NCBI RefSeq assembly: GCF_000143415.4
Contig: NW_003314269.1
Span: 2,134,118-2,198,117, forward strand
Origin: Selaginella moellendorffii
Taxonomy: Eukaryota > Streptophyta > Lycopodiopsida > Selaginellales > Selaginellaceae
Direction: 5' to 3'
DNA: 64,000 nt
The notes beneath the pieces were generated by a model. It was given only the letters and a program-made list of their open reading frames with translations. It was not told where the DNA came from and ran no database searches. How positions within the stretch are numbered: position 1 is the first letter of the stretch; the number at the start of each line of letters is the position of its first letter. This document shows positions 51,864-63,735 of this stretch, piece after piece. Position numbers and translations under genes: made by a program.

Positions 51864-52580
51864 ATGGAAGAATCACAGCAGCAAAGCAGCAAATTCGATG
51901 CTCCCCCATCGCCCTATGTCCCGTCGCGTGTCTACTTGGCCCAGATCTACTGGAAGAAGCCCGCGATTGTGGTGCTCCGGGTGCTCCAATTCATCTTCTC
52001 GCTCATCGCATTCTCGGTCATGGCGGATGTTCTTCACGACGTCCAAGGATCAATCAAATCCTTGAGGTATGTCCCAATTCTCTGTGAATGCCCCAATTCC
52101 CTCCCTCTCTCGCGCGATCTTGCACACACCAATGAACGACGGACTCAAAGTTGCGAGTGCTCTTCTTTGCAGCTACACGGTGGCCATCGGTGTTTTGGCA
52201 TGCGCGTACGCTTTGGCGCAGCTAAGTTTCTCGCTTTGGTGCGTGATCCGCGGCGCCACGTCTTCGGCTGGGGTGACTCCGCTGTACCAATACGCGACAT
52301 TCATCTGCGACCAGGTCCAAACCAACGCAATGCCGATGAGATTGATTCTCATGGTTGATCTTTTCTTTGGCAGATGAGCACTTACTTCCTGATCTCGGCC
52401 GCATCCGCCACAGCCACACTGATCGACGTTTCCGGGGTGTGCGGTTCGAACGGGTCCGGCACCAACCTGTGCTCAAGATCCACTGCCTCCGTCACCTTTG
52501 CCTTCCTGGCGTTTCTCGCCTTCTCTGCCTCCTCGGTTCTCACAGGCTATTATCTCGTCAAATGCATCTTGAAAGCCTGA
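51864..52580 (+). CDS. CASP-like membrane protein
   Basis: A four-pass membrane protein of the Casparian strip membrane domain protein-like family, thought to form membrane scaffolds for wall modification. Three exons (51864-52066, 52173-52314, 52374-52580) give 183 residues, typical for the family. The start is ATG 51864 in front of EESQQQSSKFDAPPSPYVP. Membrane spans: VVLRVLQFIFSLIAFSVMAD, AIGVLACAYALAQLSFSLWC, STYFLISAASATATLIDVSG and FAFLAFLAFSASSVLTGYYL. Conserved Arg in TM1 (LRVLQF) and Asp in TM3 (LID) fit the CASPL/MARVEL pattern. Subgroup not assigned. Confidence 0.9.
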
Positions 52581-52978
52581 AAAATCTGTTAAAACACAAA
52601 AATCAAAAACCCATTTTTTATATTTTTTTAATTTTGCTAAGACTAGTTTTTGGAAGGATACTGGAGGATAAGAAATCTGATCTCGCACAGGAGCTTGCTG
52701 ACGATGAGATATACACTCACCAGCATTTGCAAAAGCTGACAACTATGATATACTATTCACACCTGTACAAAAATCTTACAAACAGTGATAGTAGAGAAAG
52801 GAAGGAAGCAAATGCCAAGCAAACAACTCCTACCTCCCAGGGCCAGCTACATTAACTCTATCATCTTCAGGTATTTGCTCGTAATTTCACCACCACTCCA
52901 AACTTTTAAGACTTTCGATCGCCTCTCTTAAATAGATGAGATATTTTCTTCTTGCATGCAGCCATGGCACCTGGAGAT

Positions 52979-53967
52979 TTACGGGTGGTGCCACTTGTTC
53001 TTGCTCTCGGGGCTGTACATCCTGAAAATCCAGGAACACAAGAAAGGATGAGAAAAAAGTTTTGACTCGGAAACTACAACCATCGACATGGAAGAAGCTC
53101 TCCCTGATCTTTCTTCAGGTGTCCAAGACACTGATCACTACCCTGCGTTTGTGTATGAGAAGTGATTGGTAGCGATTCTTACGATCTATGGACACCGAAT
53201 CTGCTAAACTCTATCTTATCTAGAGAAACAAAAAAGTTCCTTAGAGCTCGTAAGAAATCCATGCAAGAAACACTAAAGCATGAAGAGATAGAGAACCAGC
53301 TAGAGCTCGGACGAACAAGGGCTAGAAACCAAGAACACGAGAGAGACGGCTTACCAGTCATACACAGACGGAGAGTTTGGTGTCACATTGTCGTAGCGAG
53401 CGGAGCCCTGGCGCTCCACTGCCCGCGCTCGCCCGGCTCCCGGATGGAACACCGATCGCCAAACGTTATCTTTGGGCGTGGTTCCTGTTCACGAGAAGAG
53501 CACAGTTAGATTCCAAAGACTCCCTCAAAATCTCGACAAGATAGCAAAGAATCGTGGGAGACAAGGCGAGGACTAGCAAGATCTTGCAGATATTACCAGG
53601 AGATCCAGCCATAGAAGATGGGGAGCCGACGCTAGAGGCGGCTCCCGTCGGGGTAGCCGGCGCGGACTCGTCGCCAAAGCTGGCCGATCGGATCAGCGGC
53701 GGGGGGCGGATGTTGATGCTCTGCGTGACCATGGTGCTGGAGCGCTGATATTTCGGGTCTCGCGCGCCAGGGGCGCCGAGCGGATCACCTGCCACAAAGA
53801 TCGACCGTGTGAGCAAGAAAACGATCGCAATATCGCTGCCAGAGACCATCCAAGCCAGTGAGATCCCTGGCGACCGCCTTGGCATTCTTGTTGCGCAGCA
53901 TTCCCAGGCCTCGATCCGGCTGAGGCCCGGCCACCACATCGTCCCACAGCTTGTCAAGAAGCCCCAT
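52979..53967 (-). CDS. Dormancy/auxin-associated protein (DRM1/ARP-like)
   Basis: A small plant protein linked to growth arrest and dormancy; the biochemical function is unknown. Four exons (53847-53967, 53597-53788, 53355-53484, 52979-53021) are phase-consistent and give 161 residues. The family's N-terminal motif is exact: MGLLDKLWDDVVAGPQPDRG. The middle is Ser/Pro/Thr-rich. The C-terminal family motifs are TPKDNVWRSVFHPG and TPNSPSVYDWMYS, the latter made only when the small last exon (43 nt) is joined. The short last exon is easily missed. A GA/CT-rich leader precedes the start. Confidence 0.9.
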
Positions 53968-55058
53968 GGTGGATCAAAGACGAGCGATCGAGAGAGAGAG
54001 AAGACGCTGTAAACCCTCTCAAGAAGAAGAGGAAGAAGAAGAAGAGAAAACAAACAAGCTCTCTCTCTAAAGCCCTACCATGTCCCCCAAGCATCTTGCG
54101 ATCGCAGCCGTCCACCCAATTACCCGCCATCACCGTGGCGTCCATCCGCCGGCCACGTCAGCCCGCCAGATATCGCTATCGTACGGCGAGAATATTCACC
54201 CTGTAGAGAGACCTTATCCGGTTCCCGACCGTCGGATCCGCGCCATCACGTGCCCATCGACGACTGCTTGCTGTCACGCGCGACGATTGGCCCAGATCAC
54301 CATTTACCCACGGCGAAATCTTTCACCCGGCCAGGAAACGAATCCGTCAAGATGCCAAAAGCATCTACGAGCGCATCCAACGGCGGGGAATTTTTCCGCG
54401 TGGAAAAGGAAGGAAATATAAAATGTGGTCGCCCCCACCCCCACCAAAACCCTAAAAAAAGTGACAACACAATTGTGAGCTCAAACCACACAAAAACGCA
54501 CACTCTCCACTGCCCTATCTGCTCCCCTGTTCGTGCCCTGTTGGGGGCGACGGTGGCGACGCTCAATGGGCTCTTCTTCCTCGCCCATCAGGTCGCCTTT
54601 CCAACGAGCTCCATCTCGCCTAGTTCTATCCTTTTCCTTGGTTTTGTCCCCTTTGTTTTTTTTTTTTTTTTTTCTCTCTACTCTTCGTCTGGGTCGTGAG
54701 GTGAATAGCTCTTAGGGCAACCAAGAGCTTGAGAGCTCTCCAGGGAGAGAGAGCTAAGTAACTCCTCTACTGTCTCAGAGCTTTCTAGCGAAAGAAGAAG
54801 AAGAACGCAGCAGCAGCAAAAAAAAAAAAGATTTTTTTTCCTTGCCCTTTTTGTCAATTGCCTGAGTAGTTCCTCCTTAGGTCTCTCCGTCACGGCCTTG
54901 CTTGCTTGTCCGCGCGAGAGAGAATTATTTATCCATACTGTTCTTCCTCTTTCCTTCGTGATTTTTTTTTTTGCTTTGTTCTTCCTCTTCACTCGGTTGG
55001 TTCTTTGCATGGGAGGTGTTTAATCCCCTTGGAGCTGCTCCTCCACAGCAGTAGAGGA
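53968..55058. promoter_or_regulatory. Divergent promoter and long uORF-bearing leader of the GATA gene
   Basis: This lies between the start codons of the DRM1-like and GATA genes. AAATATAAAATG at about 54415 may be a TATA element for the GATA gene, followed by ACCAAAACCCTAAA (telo-box-like). If so, the GATA leader is ~600 nt, rich in T and A runs, and holds upstream ATGs: one at about 54567 opening a ~48-codon frame and one at 55009 with a 4-codon frame (MGGV) ending 35 bp before the main start. Confidence 0.5.
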
Positions 55059-57608
55059 ATGGGGAAGCAGGGCCCTTGCTACCACTGTGGAATTACCAGT
55101 AAGTTCTCATCCATCACCATTAAGCTACAAGGTTTGCCTTTGTATACTCTTTGTTTGGCTTTCTTGCAAACTTTGACGTGTTTCCTTCGTTGTAATGGAC
55201 GTTGTGCTTTTGCTGCTTGTTTGTATCACCACGATGATTGATACGAAACAGCTCGAAGGCAAAGCTATATGACATGGTTTTTATCTCTCTGTGTATCCTG
55301 GTCTCATAATCGAATCAAACTCGGTTGTAATTGCCAAAAATGCCAGCGAAGAAACAAAGTCTTGTGGAAAAACCTCTCCAAAGTTTGCTCCCTTTGATCT
55401 ATAACTTACTCGTGTGCTGCTTCGTGTTTTTGTTTTTGCCATCTTTCCAGCAACACCACTGTGGCGGAATGGCCCCCCGGAGAAGCCAGTTTTGTGCAAT
55501 GCCTGTGGCTCGAGGTGGCGGACTAAAGGCACGCTCATCAACTACATGCCAATGCACTCGGGCGGATTTGGAGTTGGGAGTGACAAAGCGAGATGGAACT
55601 CTAACCGGACCGCTCCAGAGAAGACGATCATCTCGCGCAAGAGAAAGGAACCATCGGATGGAAACTCGGAGAGCGCTCTCTCGAAAACCAGCACGTATTT
55701 CTCCACCAGCGCGGAGGACGATGCCAGCACGCGATCGAGCCTCGGCTCTGAGGTTTCGACGTTCGATGGTCCCTTCTACAGATCGGCCGTCGCTCCTGGT
55801 AACTGGTTTTCACCGTTTTTCACCGTTTTCTCTTCGGCTGAACTCGTGAATTTCGTCCATGCAGTGCGTGGAACGCCTTGGGACACTCCAGTTCCATCTC
55901 GCAGGCGCACAAACATGTTCCGATCCCGGGCCTCCTCAGACAAAATCGCCAGGAACCTCGTCTCGCTCGAGGAGCAAGAGGTGTCGTCGGTGACATGCCC
56001 CGAGAATGGTGACGCTGTAGTTTTGTTCGAGACAAAGTCACCGCTGGTAGCGGTGGAGATTGGGCTTGGAAGTGTTTTTATCCGGCAGCCTGCGCAGCAA
56101 ATCGCCCAGCAGCAGGAGCACGAGTCCGAGGCGAGCTCGTTGCTCATCGATAGTGGCACTAGAGGAGGAGGAGGAGCACACGAACTCGGTGAGGTTCCTG
56201 GTCAAAGTACCGGGCTCTACAATTCGGCCCCGTTGAGAGGAAAGGAGAAGCTCGCCATCGGCTACCAAAGACCCGAGACTCATTACAATCCCAGTAGAAC
56301 GCTCTTGTAAGTATCTCTTTATTTTCTCTTTTCTAGTCTAGATTTCTCTATGAAGATGATTTGAAGCTTCTTGTCTTCCAGAGAAATTTTTCCCTACAAC
56401 AAGAGAAATGTGCTGCAAAGCAAGCAGTCTCCACTCAACTTCCTGGAACTCAAGGCAAGCTTTCTCTATTCTCCTAAAAGGATTTACTGTAACGTGTTCT
56501 TTCGACACGATTGAACAGGATGTGATTAATGCTGATACGTTTACCGAGCTATTGACGGATCAAGAGCAACTCCAGCTTCTAAAGTTCCTCTCCTCGGTGG
56601 ACATCTCGCATTGTCCACAAAGGTAAAAACTTTCTCCTTTCTTTCTTAGTATCTGAGAAAGAAAACTAAGTGGAGAGCGCTCTCGTGCAGCTTGAGCAGC
56701 ATGTTTAGCAGCTCCCAGTTCGAGAGGGCAGTGTCCAACTTTCAGCGGCTTCTTTCCGAAGGAACGTTCGACTCGCCCGAAGCTGGATCCAGTCCTCGCG
56801 TTTTGCAGCACTACCAGCAACTTCTATCGGTCACGGACTTGGCAGCGTCCGGATGGGCCGAAAGCTTGTCTCAGCTTCAAAATCAAGCTCGAACTTCCAA
56901 GCGCCGGGCTGAGGTGAAACCAAACTTTCTCGTTCGCGTTTCCTTTTTTCATCTCTCTCCTACTTACGTTACAGCAGCCGCCGTGTGGCAAAGAGCACAA
57001 GCTTCTCAAGCCTCCCTGCGCAGGAAATGCATCGCTGCTCGCGATCGAGAGTAAGAGACGAAAAGGTTTCTCTCGAGGACTCAAAACCATCTCTTTTTTT
57101 TTCTTTCTTTGTCTCTGAAGGGACGGACGACTCAATCCTCCATGGAACTCACAAGCAACACGAGCTTAACTACGGGGTCTCTTCAAGCAGCTCGAAACCA
57201 AGCCAGGAATCATCCGGCCCCCGGCGAGCTACGACTTCCTCTTTCCTGCCCGAGTCCACGGCGATTCCAGCGCGAAAACCCGTGAAGAACAACCTCATGG
57301 AGGAGGGCCACGACAGCGGTGGCGAGCAGGACTTGCTCGTAAACGTCCCCTCGAGCATGTCCTTCCGCCACGACGCCGAGCTCCTGCTACTCCAAAAGCC
57401 ACCATCCATGGATCATCTCAGGGACAAAGGAGGGAATGGAAACGGTGGGAGCAATGCGAGTGGAGGCGATTGCGCGGACTTGATCGTCACGAACACTTGG
57501 CATTCGACCGACTGGGATGGATTCTTGTGGACGAGCCCGGCATCGGCGAGAGGAGGAGGATCGACTAGAAGGCGGGTTCTTCCCAATGGAACCGTGCTCA
57601 ATCCGTAA
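55059..57608 (+). CDS. GATA zinc-finger transcription factor with DEUBAD-like domain
   Basis: A nuclear DNA-binding factor of the plant GATA26/27 type. The first exon (55059-55098) codes MGKQGPCYHCGIT and joins at 55451 to TTPLWRNGPPEKPVLCNACG, completing a C-x2-C-x18-C-x2-C GATA finger at the extreme N-terminus. A basic RWRTKGTL and KARW segment follows. The mid-protein part has a DEUBAD/ASX-homology-like region (IFPYNKRNVLQSKQSPLNFL, then LLTDQEQLQLLKFLSSVD), which marks this GATA subgroup. The C-terminal exon is Ser/Gly-rich and ends RRVLPNGTVLNP. Exon borders between 56.9 and 57.1 kb are uncertain. Targets unknown. Confidence 0.9.
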
Positions 57609-57744
57609 GTAGCAAGAACGGGAACACCGAAAAAAACGAAGAACAAAGAGAAAACGAAAAGTAATGTAACTTTTCCCGGTACATTTTGAATTTGCGAATA
57701 TCCGCGCTATCTTGTCAAAGTCGCTACAGTTTTTAGGGCTCTTC

Positions 57745-58575
57745 ATGGCGGGGCTGTTTGATACCCAGGCGGAGATCTACGCGGCTGCGCGCCCCGATTA
57801 TCCGGATTCCCTCTTCGAATTCCTGGCGTCGGTTACGCACCATGGATGCGTGTGGGACGTGGGCACTGGAAATGGGCAAGCTGCGATCAAGGTAAGCCAA
57901 GCCGGGGTTTGTCTAGAATTTTTGGGGGTTTCTTAGCTCGCAGAGATCTTCGATCGAGTGATCGCGACGGACGTGAGCTCCCAGCAGCTCCAGCAAGCCC
58001 CGCAGCGCCCAAACATCAAATACGCCGTGACTTCCAAATCGATCACCCGCGACGAGCTCCACTCGGTGATCGGCCCCGACCACTCGCTCGACCTCGTCAC
58101 CGTCGCGCAGGCCCTCCACTGGTTCGACCTGGACGCCTTCTACGGCCACGTCGGCGCGATGCTCCGCCGTGGCGGCGACCGCCCGGGCGTGCTGGCCGCG
58201 TGGTGCTACCAGCTCTGCCACGTGGACGCAGACGTGGACGCCGTCCTCACCGAGTTCTACGCGGCCACGTCGCCCTACTGGGCGCCACAGCGGCAGCTCG
58301 TGGACAACGGCTACCGTACAATCGACTTCCCGTTTGAGCCGGTCGCGGGCCAGGCTAGTACGGGGCCGTTACGGTTCGAGTCGATCAAGCGGCTCAATTT
58401 GGGCCAGCTCTTGGCCTACTTCCGGTCGTGGTCCGCCGTACAGACCGCCATGGACAAGGGGGTGGCCATATTGGAGGAGTTTCGGCCGGCATTTGAGAAG
58501 AGCTGGGGCGGTGATCCTATGGTGGTGAAAACGGTGACTTGGCCTGTCCATCTTCTGGTTGGCAAGCCAAAATAA
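57745..58575 (+). CDS. SAM-dependent methyltransferase, EMB (embryo-abundant)-like
   Basis: Two exons (57745-57891, 57937-58575) give 261 residues. The SAM-binding motif I is [14 protein letters not shown], spliced directly before [14 protein letters not shown] (acidic end of strand 2). [12 protein letters not shown] matches the Methyltransf_11/EMB family. The opening [20 protein letters not shown] is characteristic of the plant group. The substrate is unknown. The second exon is strikingly GC-rich compared with flanks. It starts about 135 bp after the GATA stop, in tandem. Confidence 0.92.
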
Positions 58576-58879
58576 TTATCTTCAGCAGCGAGTTTTACAA
58601 CTGGATGCAATAACTCTCCTCAATCATCCCAGGTCTAAAATAAGTATTTAGACTAAAATATCAGCAGTTGGACCCTATAAGCTAAACCATATTTAAACCC
58701 TTAAACCAGCCGATCTGGCCAATCGCTTTCTCATGATCGAGCAAGACATTTGAAAACAAAGCTTTTATTTTGTGCTTGGTCCCGTACTGTACTACTCTTG
58801 GATATCAACGTCCACAAGTTTCCATAACCATGCTCAGCACAGTTCTTTCCCGTCGGCTCCTCTCGATCCATCCATCAAC

Positions 58880-59135
58880 ATGGCGAGTTGCATGATCCTA
58901 TCTCAAGCAGCAGCAGTCCCACTTCATGGCCAACCAGAAGATGACCTTTGACGAACTGCAGGACTTCCTCGACGTGCATGTAAGTATATCGTATGATTGG
59001 CTGGATATTGATTGGCTGTGGTTACTATGCATTTGTGGAGACTACGCACCGTTGTGGAACGCGAACTCACAAATCGGACCTCCTGGGTGACGAGGAAGGG
59101 AACAGCTACTGGGGATTCCTCCTCCACTATAACAT
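58880..59135 (+). pseudogene. Partial tandem copy of the decarboxylase gene
   Basis: Starting at ATG 58880 the sequence repeats the beginning of the gene at 59482 (CATCCATCAA-ATGGCGAGT), then jumps by an internal deletion to CTATCTCAAGCAGCAGCAGT, matches to the exon 1 end (GACGTGCATGTAAGTAT), and ends with a second match (GGTGACGAGGAAGGGAACAG). The middle of exon 2 is missing and the frame is broken. It probably arose by tandem duplication. Confidence 0.85.
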
Positions 59136-59481
59136 AAACAATATTTTGCAACATTATAATAAGATTGCATTTTCTGTGCAACGTTATTTTTCAATGCAAC
59201 TTTGTAGTAATCCTTGTACCATCAAAAAATACCAATTTGAATATATACGGTGACACCTTACGATTTTGTATTCTTCCATCGCTGGCATCAAATAATGAAT
59301 TTTATGGTCCCAATCCTTTACTTATCTGATTTCTTGAAAGGGACATTTGACCCTTCAAGCTAGAATTTTGCTCCACGCTTTTCTCGTGGTTGATCTTGCA
59401 TATAAACAGTTTCCATTGCTCAGCACACACTAGTCCTTTTTCTCTCTTAGCATCGGGTTCTTGATCAGTCCATCCATCAAT

Positions 59482-61401
59482 ATGGCGAGTTCCATGAGTG
59501 ATCTATTTCCCGCGCAGCGCGTTTCCCCTCCCACCACTGACGATTATGTCTATCCTCCACTTCCCAAAGCTCTCGAGGGTGTCAACTTCGATCTTGCGTC
59601 GAGTTTGAGGGACAGCAAGCTCCAAGAGCATCCGGCCAACCGTCTGCAAGCCCGCCAGGAGGCCCTTAACAAGTCGCTCGACTATCTCAAGCAGCAGCAG
59701 TCCCACTTCATGGGCTTCCAGGCCAACCAGAAGATGAGCTTTGACGAACTGAATGACTTCCTCAACGTGCATGTAAGTAGATATTCATGGTCATTGTTAT
59801 CAAATGTTTGCTCTGGTCCCAGATTAACAACATTGGGGACCCATTTGTGGAGGGCACTTGCACCACCAACACCAAGTTCATGGAGCGCGCCGTGCTCGAC
59901 TACTACGCGTCGCTGTGGAACGCGAACTGGCCTCATAAATCGGCCCTCCTGGGTGACGAGGAAGGGAACAGCTACTGGGGATTCCTCCTCACCATGGGAT
60001 CCACCGAAGGCAACATGTACGCACTGTGGAATGCCCGAGACTACCTCGGTGGCAAAATCCTCCTCATGGAATCCGGCGGAGACACAAAGAAGGCGGCGGC
60101 TCCGCGGCTTGTGTATCGCCAAGCAGCCGTGCCTCCAAATGCCAAGCCCAGGCAAGGAGCGCAGCTCCATTCCCAGAATGCTCCGACGAGTTTTGTGAGA
60201 ACTACTTCTCGCCGGTTGCGTTCTATTCGGAGGACACGCACTACTCGTTCGCAAAGGCGACCCGGCTCATCGCCATCCCCACTTTCGGAGTGGTGGGCGA
60301 GGAGAAGTACCCCGGGATGTGCCCGATCACCCAAGATGGGAAGTGGCCGGACGAGGTCCCCTCGTACGAGGAGGGCCCCGAGGATGGAACCATCCACACC
60401 CAGTCTCTCGCGGAGCTAGTGCTCTTCTTTGCACGGAGGGGCCACCCCATCTTCGTTAACCTCAACTATGGCACCACCTTCAAGGGCGCCTATGATAGCG
60501 TCGTTAAGGCCATGGCCGCGCTCATGCCCATCTTCCAGTTCTACGGCCACGACAAGCGGGTCATCGACGCCGGCGGCAAGGAGAGTGTACGGACGGGATT
60601 TTGGATCCACGTCGATGGCGCACTCGGTGCTGCTTACATTCCGTATCTGAAGCTGGCCGCGGAAGAGGGCTGCAAGTTTGAGGATGGTGACGCTGTGGAA
60701 GTCGCGCCCGAGTTTGATTTCAGCCTGGACGCTGTGCATTCCATCTCAATGAGCGGGCACAAGTGGATGGGTGCGCCAATTCCATGCGGACTTTTCATGT
60801 CCAAGAGAAGGTGATGTTCTTACGCCACCTGATGAAAAACGTTGACGAAAGTTGTGGCTCTTCCAGGTACCAAATCAACCCACCGAGCAATCCGATCTAC
60901 ACTGGCACTCCAGACACCACCTTTGCTGGCTCCAGGAATGGCCTTTCGGCGGTCTTCTACTGGAGCTACATCTCCAAGCATACACTCAAGCAGCATATTG
61001 ACAAGGCCGTGAATTGCCAGGGGATGGCACGATTCATCTACAACACCATGAAAGAGCTGGGCAAGAAACTCAAGCTCGATCTCTGGGTTGCACGATCTCC
61101 ACTCTCGCTCACTGTTCGTTTCCGGCAGCTCAACCATGACCTGGTGCTCAAGTACAGCCTCTCCAACGAGACGCTAGTGGTCAATGGTGTGCAACGCCTC
61201 TATTCACACGTCTTTGCAATGGAGCATGTCACCAAGGAATTGGTGCTCATGCTAGTGGAGGACGTGATGAAGCTCGGACACAAAGCTTTCAAGGATTTAT
61301 CGGATGGAATTGCAGGTGGAATCGATGGACTGGCTACAGCGATGGATGCTCCTCTTGTTTCATGTGTGCCATTCCAGAGTCGTGGTTTCACCGGCAACTA
61401 A
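59482..61401 (+). CDS. PLP-dependent serine/histidine decarboxylase-like enzyme (group II)
   Basis: A pyridoxal-phosphate enzyme of the plant serine decarboxylase / histidine decarboxylase-like group, whose serine members make ethanolamine. Exons 59482-59772, 59823-60110, 60152-60810 and 60867-61401. The N-terminus lacks a clear targeting peptide. INNIGDPFVEG, YWGFLLTMGSTEGNMYALW, WIHVDGALGAAYIPY and the PLP lysine in SMSGHKWMGAPIPCG are intact. An oddity: between 60110 and 60152 the frame changes. Removing 60111-60151 (GTGTAT...CCCAG, 41 bp) restores it exactly (590 residues); otherwise it is a frameshift. Longer than usual for the family (~480), mainly at the N-terminus. A broken copy precedes it at 58.88 kb. 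The substrate cannot be fixed from sequence. Confidence 0.85.
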
Positions 61402-62700
61402 AGAACTTGTGATCATAAATTACATAATAAGTAAATAAATGTTGTTGGAGATTGCAATGGCGCTCAATATTACTAGAAATTGCCAAGTGGAATGCTAGGC
61501 GGTTAAGAAAGCTGCTTTTAAAAGAAGTCTCCCGCTGCTTAGTCACCAGCTCCCGCCTCAAGCACTATCTTTCCTTGGGTGATGTCCTTGCTTTGCCCAC
61601 ACTATTAAACCTCGAGTATGGCTATAAGCAATTCCCTTTGTGCACTTTAAATATTCCATATAAGGAAATTCCTTATGAAAATGGTGGATCATTTCAAATA
61701 AAATCTTTACAAATAGGTCATGAAGGCCCGGTTTTTTCTACGTATTTAAATTATCAAATACTTGTCCTTATGAAGAGCTATATTTTATATCCCATTTAGT
61801 TTATTTTTAGTTTGCTAGTTACACAAATAATAAACGAGTGAACATTTCTGGGCATAAAAGCAAGCCACAAATGGCAATTTTTTTTAATTATTACTAGTGA
61901 CATTATATTATATTCCATAATGCACTTCCTGCAATTTCTTGAGTAATATTTTTCTAGAAGAAAAAGTTGATATAAAGCTCTAGTCATACTCTTCTAGGAA
62001 CAATTTTAAAATTCTTAATTAAATCACATATTGATCAATTGGACTAATAAATAATACTAAACATGAATGGTGCTACTAGTAAAAAAACCAGCAATTATTT
62101 AGAAATCTTTTAAACAATTTAGAGATTCTCTTGATAGAATTTATTGATTTCAATGTTGGTAATATGCTAAGTTTGTGTGTGACAATCCCAATGATTAATT
62201 ATATTTCAACAACACTAAACCCATCTCCAAGCCTTTTTTCCACGTCTTGTGAGAGCTCAAATGAGTTCTTTCTTTCAGATTACTTGCATTTGTGCTGAGG
62301 AAGTCGAAAGATGGCGGAGTATGTATCGAACAAGCTAAGCTTCATAAACAATGAGACCAAGTAGGCCTTGATTGATGCTCCTCTACGATCTCTAATAGCG
62401 GAGGATGTTTTTCTCAGGTTTAACGTAAACGGGCCACGATACCACTCTAAATCGTATCTGAGCAAACTGCTTGAGCCAGAAAATCTGCAATCGTTCTAAT
62501 CCGTTCAACGGTTTGTTGGCTTGCTTAAGTATGTCTTTCCAATGGAACTGCACTAGGAGATTCACGGGCCAAGTAGCTTGAGAAAGAATGACAAAGGACT
62601 TTTAATTAACTATATTACCGTACATGGCAATTGAAATTGAAAGAAATAATAATGTTTTAAACATAATTATCTGCTTTTTTAGCGGATCACTATCTCGATC
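61402..62700. other. AT-rich intergenic region, no gene seen
   Basis: This is the 3' flank of the decarboxylase gene, followed by AT-rich sequence. There are only short frames without domains. Confidence 0.6.
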
Positions 62701-63640
62701 GTCTAGACGAGGGTTTTAGAGAGCAGTTCCCTCACGTCAACCTCAAGGCCGAGGTTCCCCAAGGTTCCAAGGAGAAAAGGAGCTTGCTCGATTGCTACGA
62801 TCACTGCGAGCCCGGTCGATCGCAAAGCCAAACGCCAGGGGGGGATTGTCCAGGGACCGCGAGAGGAGGAGGAAAGCTGGAGCGGCCCTCTCGCACAGCC
62901 GGGAGGAAGCGAGATTGGCCACCACTCCATACCGAGCTCCGGTGAGCTCCTTGTAGTTGACGAGCCTGTCCAGCACCAAGTGTGGAAATCGACCAAGATG
63001 ACGAGCGTGAGAGCCTCGAAATGCCACCCGAATCGAGGAAACGGAATTTCTCTTCAATTGCGGGATTCAGGAATGGATTCCTGGTTTGAGCATCTCCCCG
63101 ACCAGAAGTAAGGTTGTTTCTCGTCATGGACGCCGGTTTGAGTCAATGCATGGTGCTTCGTCCAGATCCCTAGAGCAAATGCTGGAGTTCATGAGAAGCT
63201 CGCTGCTCAAGTTCGACTATGGGGGTGCAAGCTCGAGAACGCTGACAAGATCGTTGGCCAGGCGGTGACGATCGAGGGATTCAAGCTTGAAGATCTGAGC
63301 GACACCGAAGTGTTGCCTCTGCACTCCGCGGGGAATCCCAGCAAGTCAATGCAAGATCGTCGGAGTGGATGGCGGGAGAACAAACTTGAGGCTGGTTGGA
63401 TTTGGCGACGCCGAGCTTGTGCAAGTTTTATCCTACGAAGGTATTGAAAGGTTGTCGATTTCGACAAGGATTTCCTGGCAATTCTCGACTCCAGGGGCAA
63501 AGATCACTTGGAACACTCAGTATGAACATTTTTCCCGAGCTGGAGAAAACGGAAATGTCAAAACGCAGTGGCTGCAAATCTCAAATGTATTTTGAGGCGT
63601 TTTCTTCCGAACTTTGCTTGATCCTGGCTTGGTATTTAGA
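62701..63640. other. Coding-like but unrecognised segments
   Basis: Composition is gene-like. On the minus strand several overlapping frames span 62703-63127. On the plus strand, 63160-63530 contains open stretches in different frames (ADKIVGQAVTIEGFKLEDLS, KIVGVDGGRTNLRLVGFGDA and VVDFDKDFLAILDSRGKDH) that would need frame changes to be joined. It is probably a pseudogene of a family I cannot name. Confidence 0.35.
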
Positions 63641-63735
63641 TCGGCGAGTGTTACCTGCAGTTCTAAGAACTTCATGAGCTCTAGCGATTGAAAAACAAAT
63701 ACTTACTGTATGTGCTCGATCGTGTGGCTTGCCGC

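Noticed and set aside
57846-58337. Arg/Pro/Ala-rich 163-residue plus-strand frame
   Set aside because: It is an off-frame shadow of the very GC-rich methyltransferase exon.
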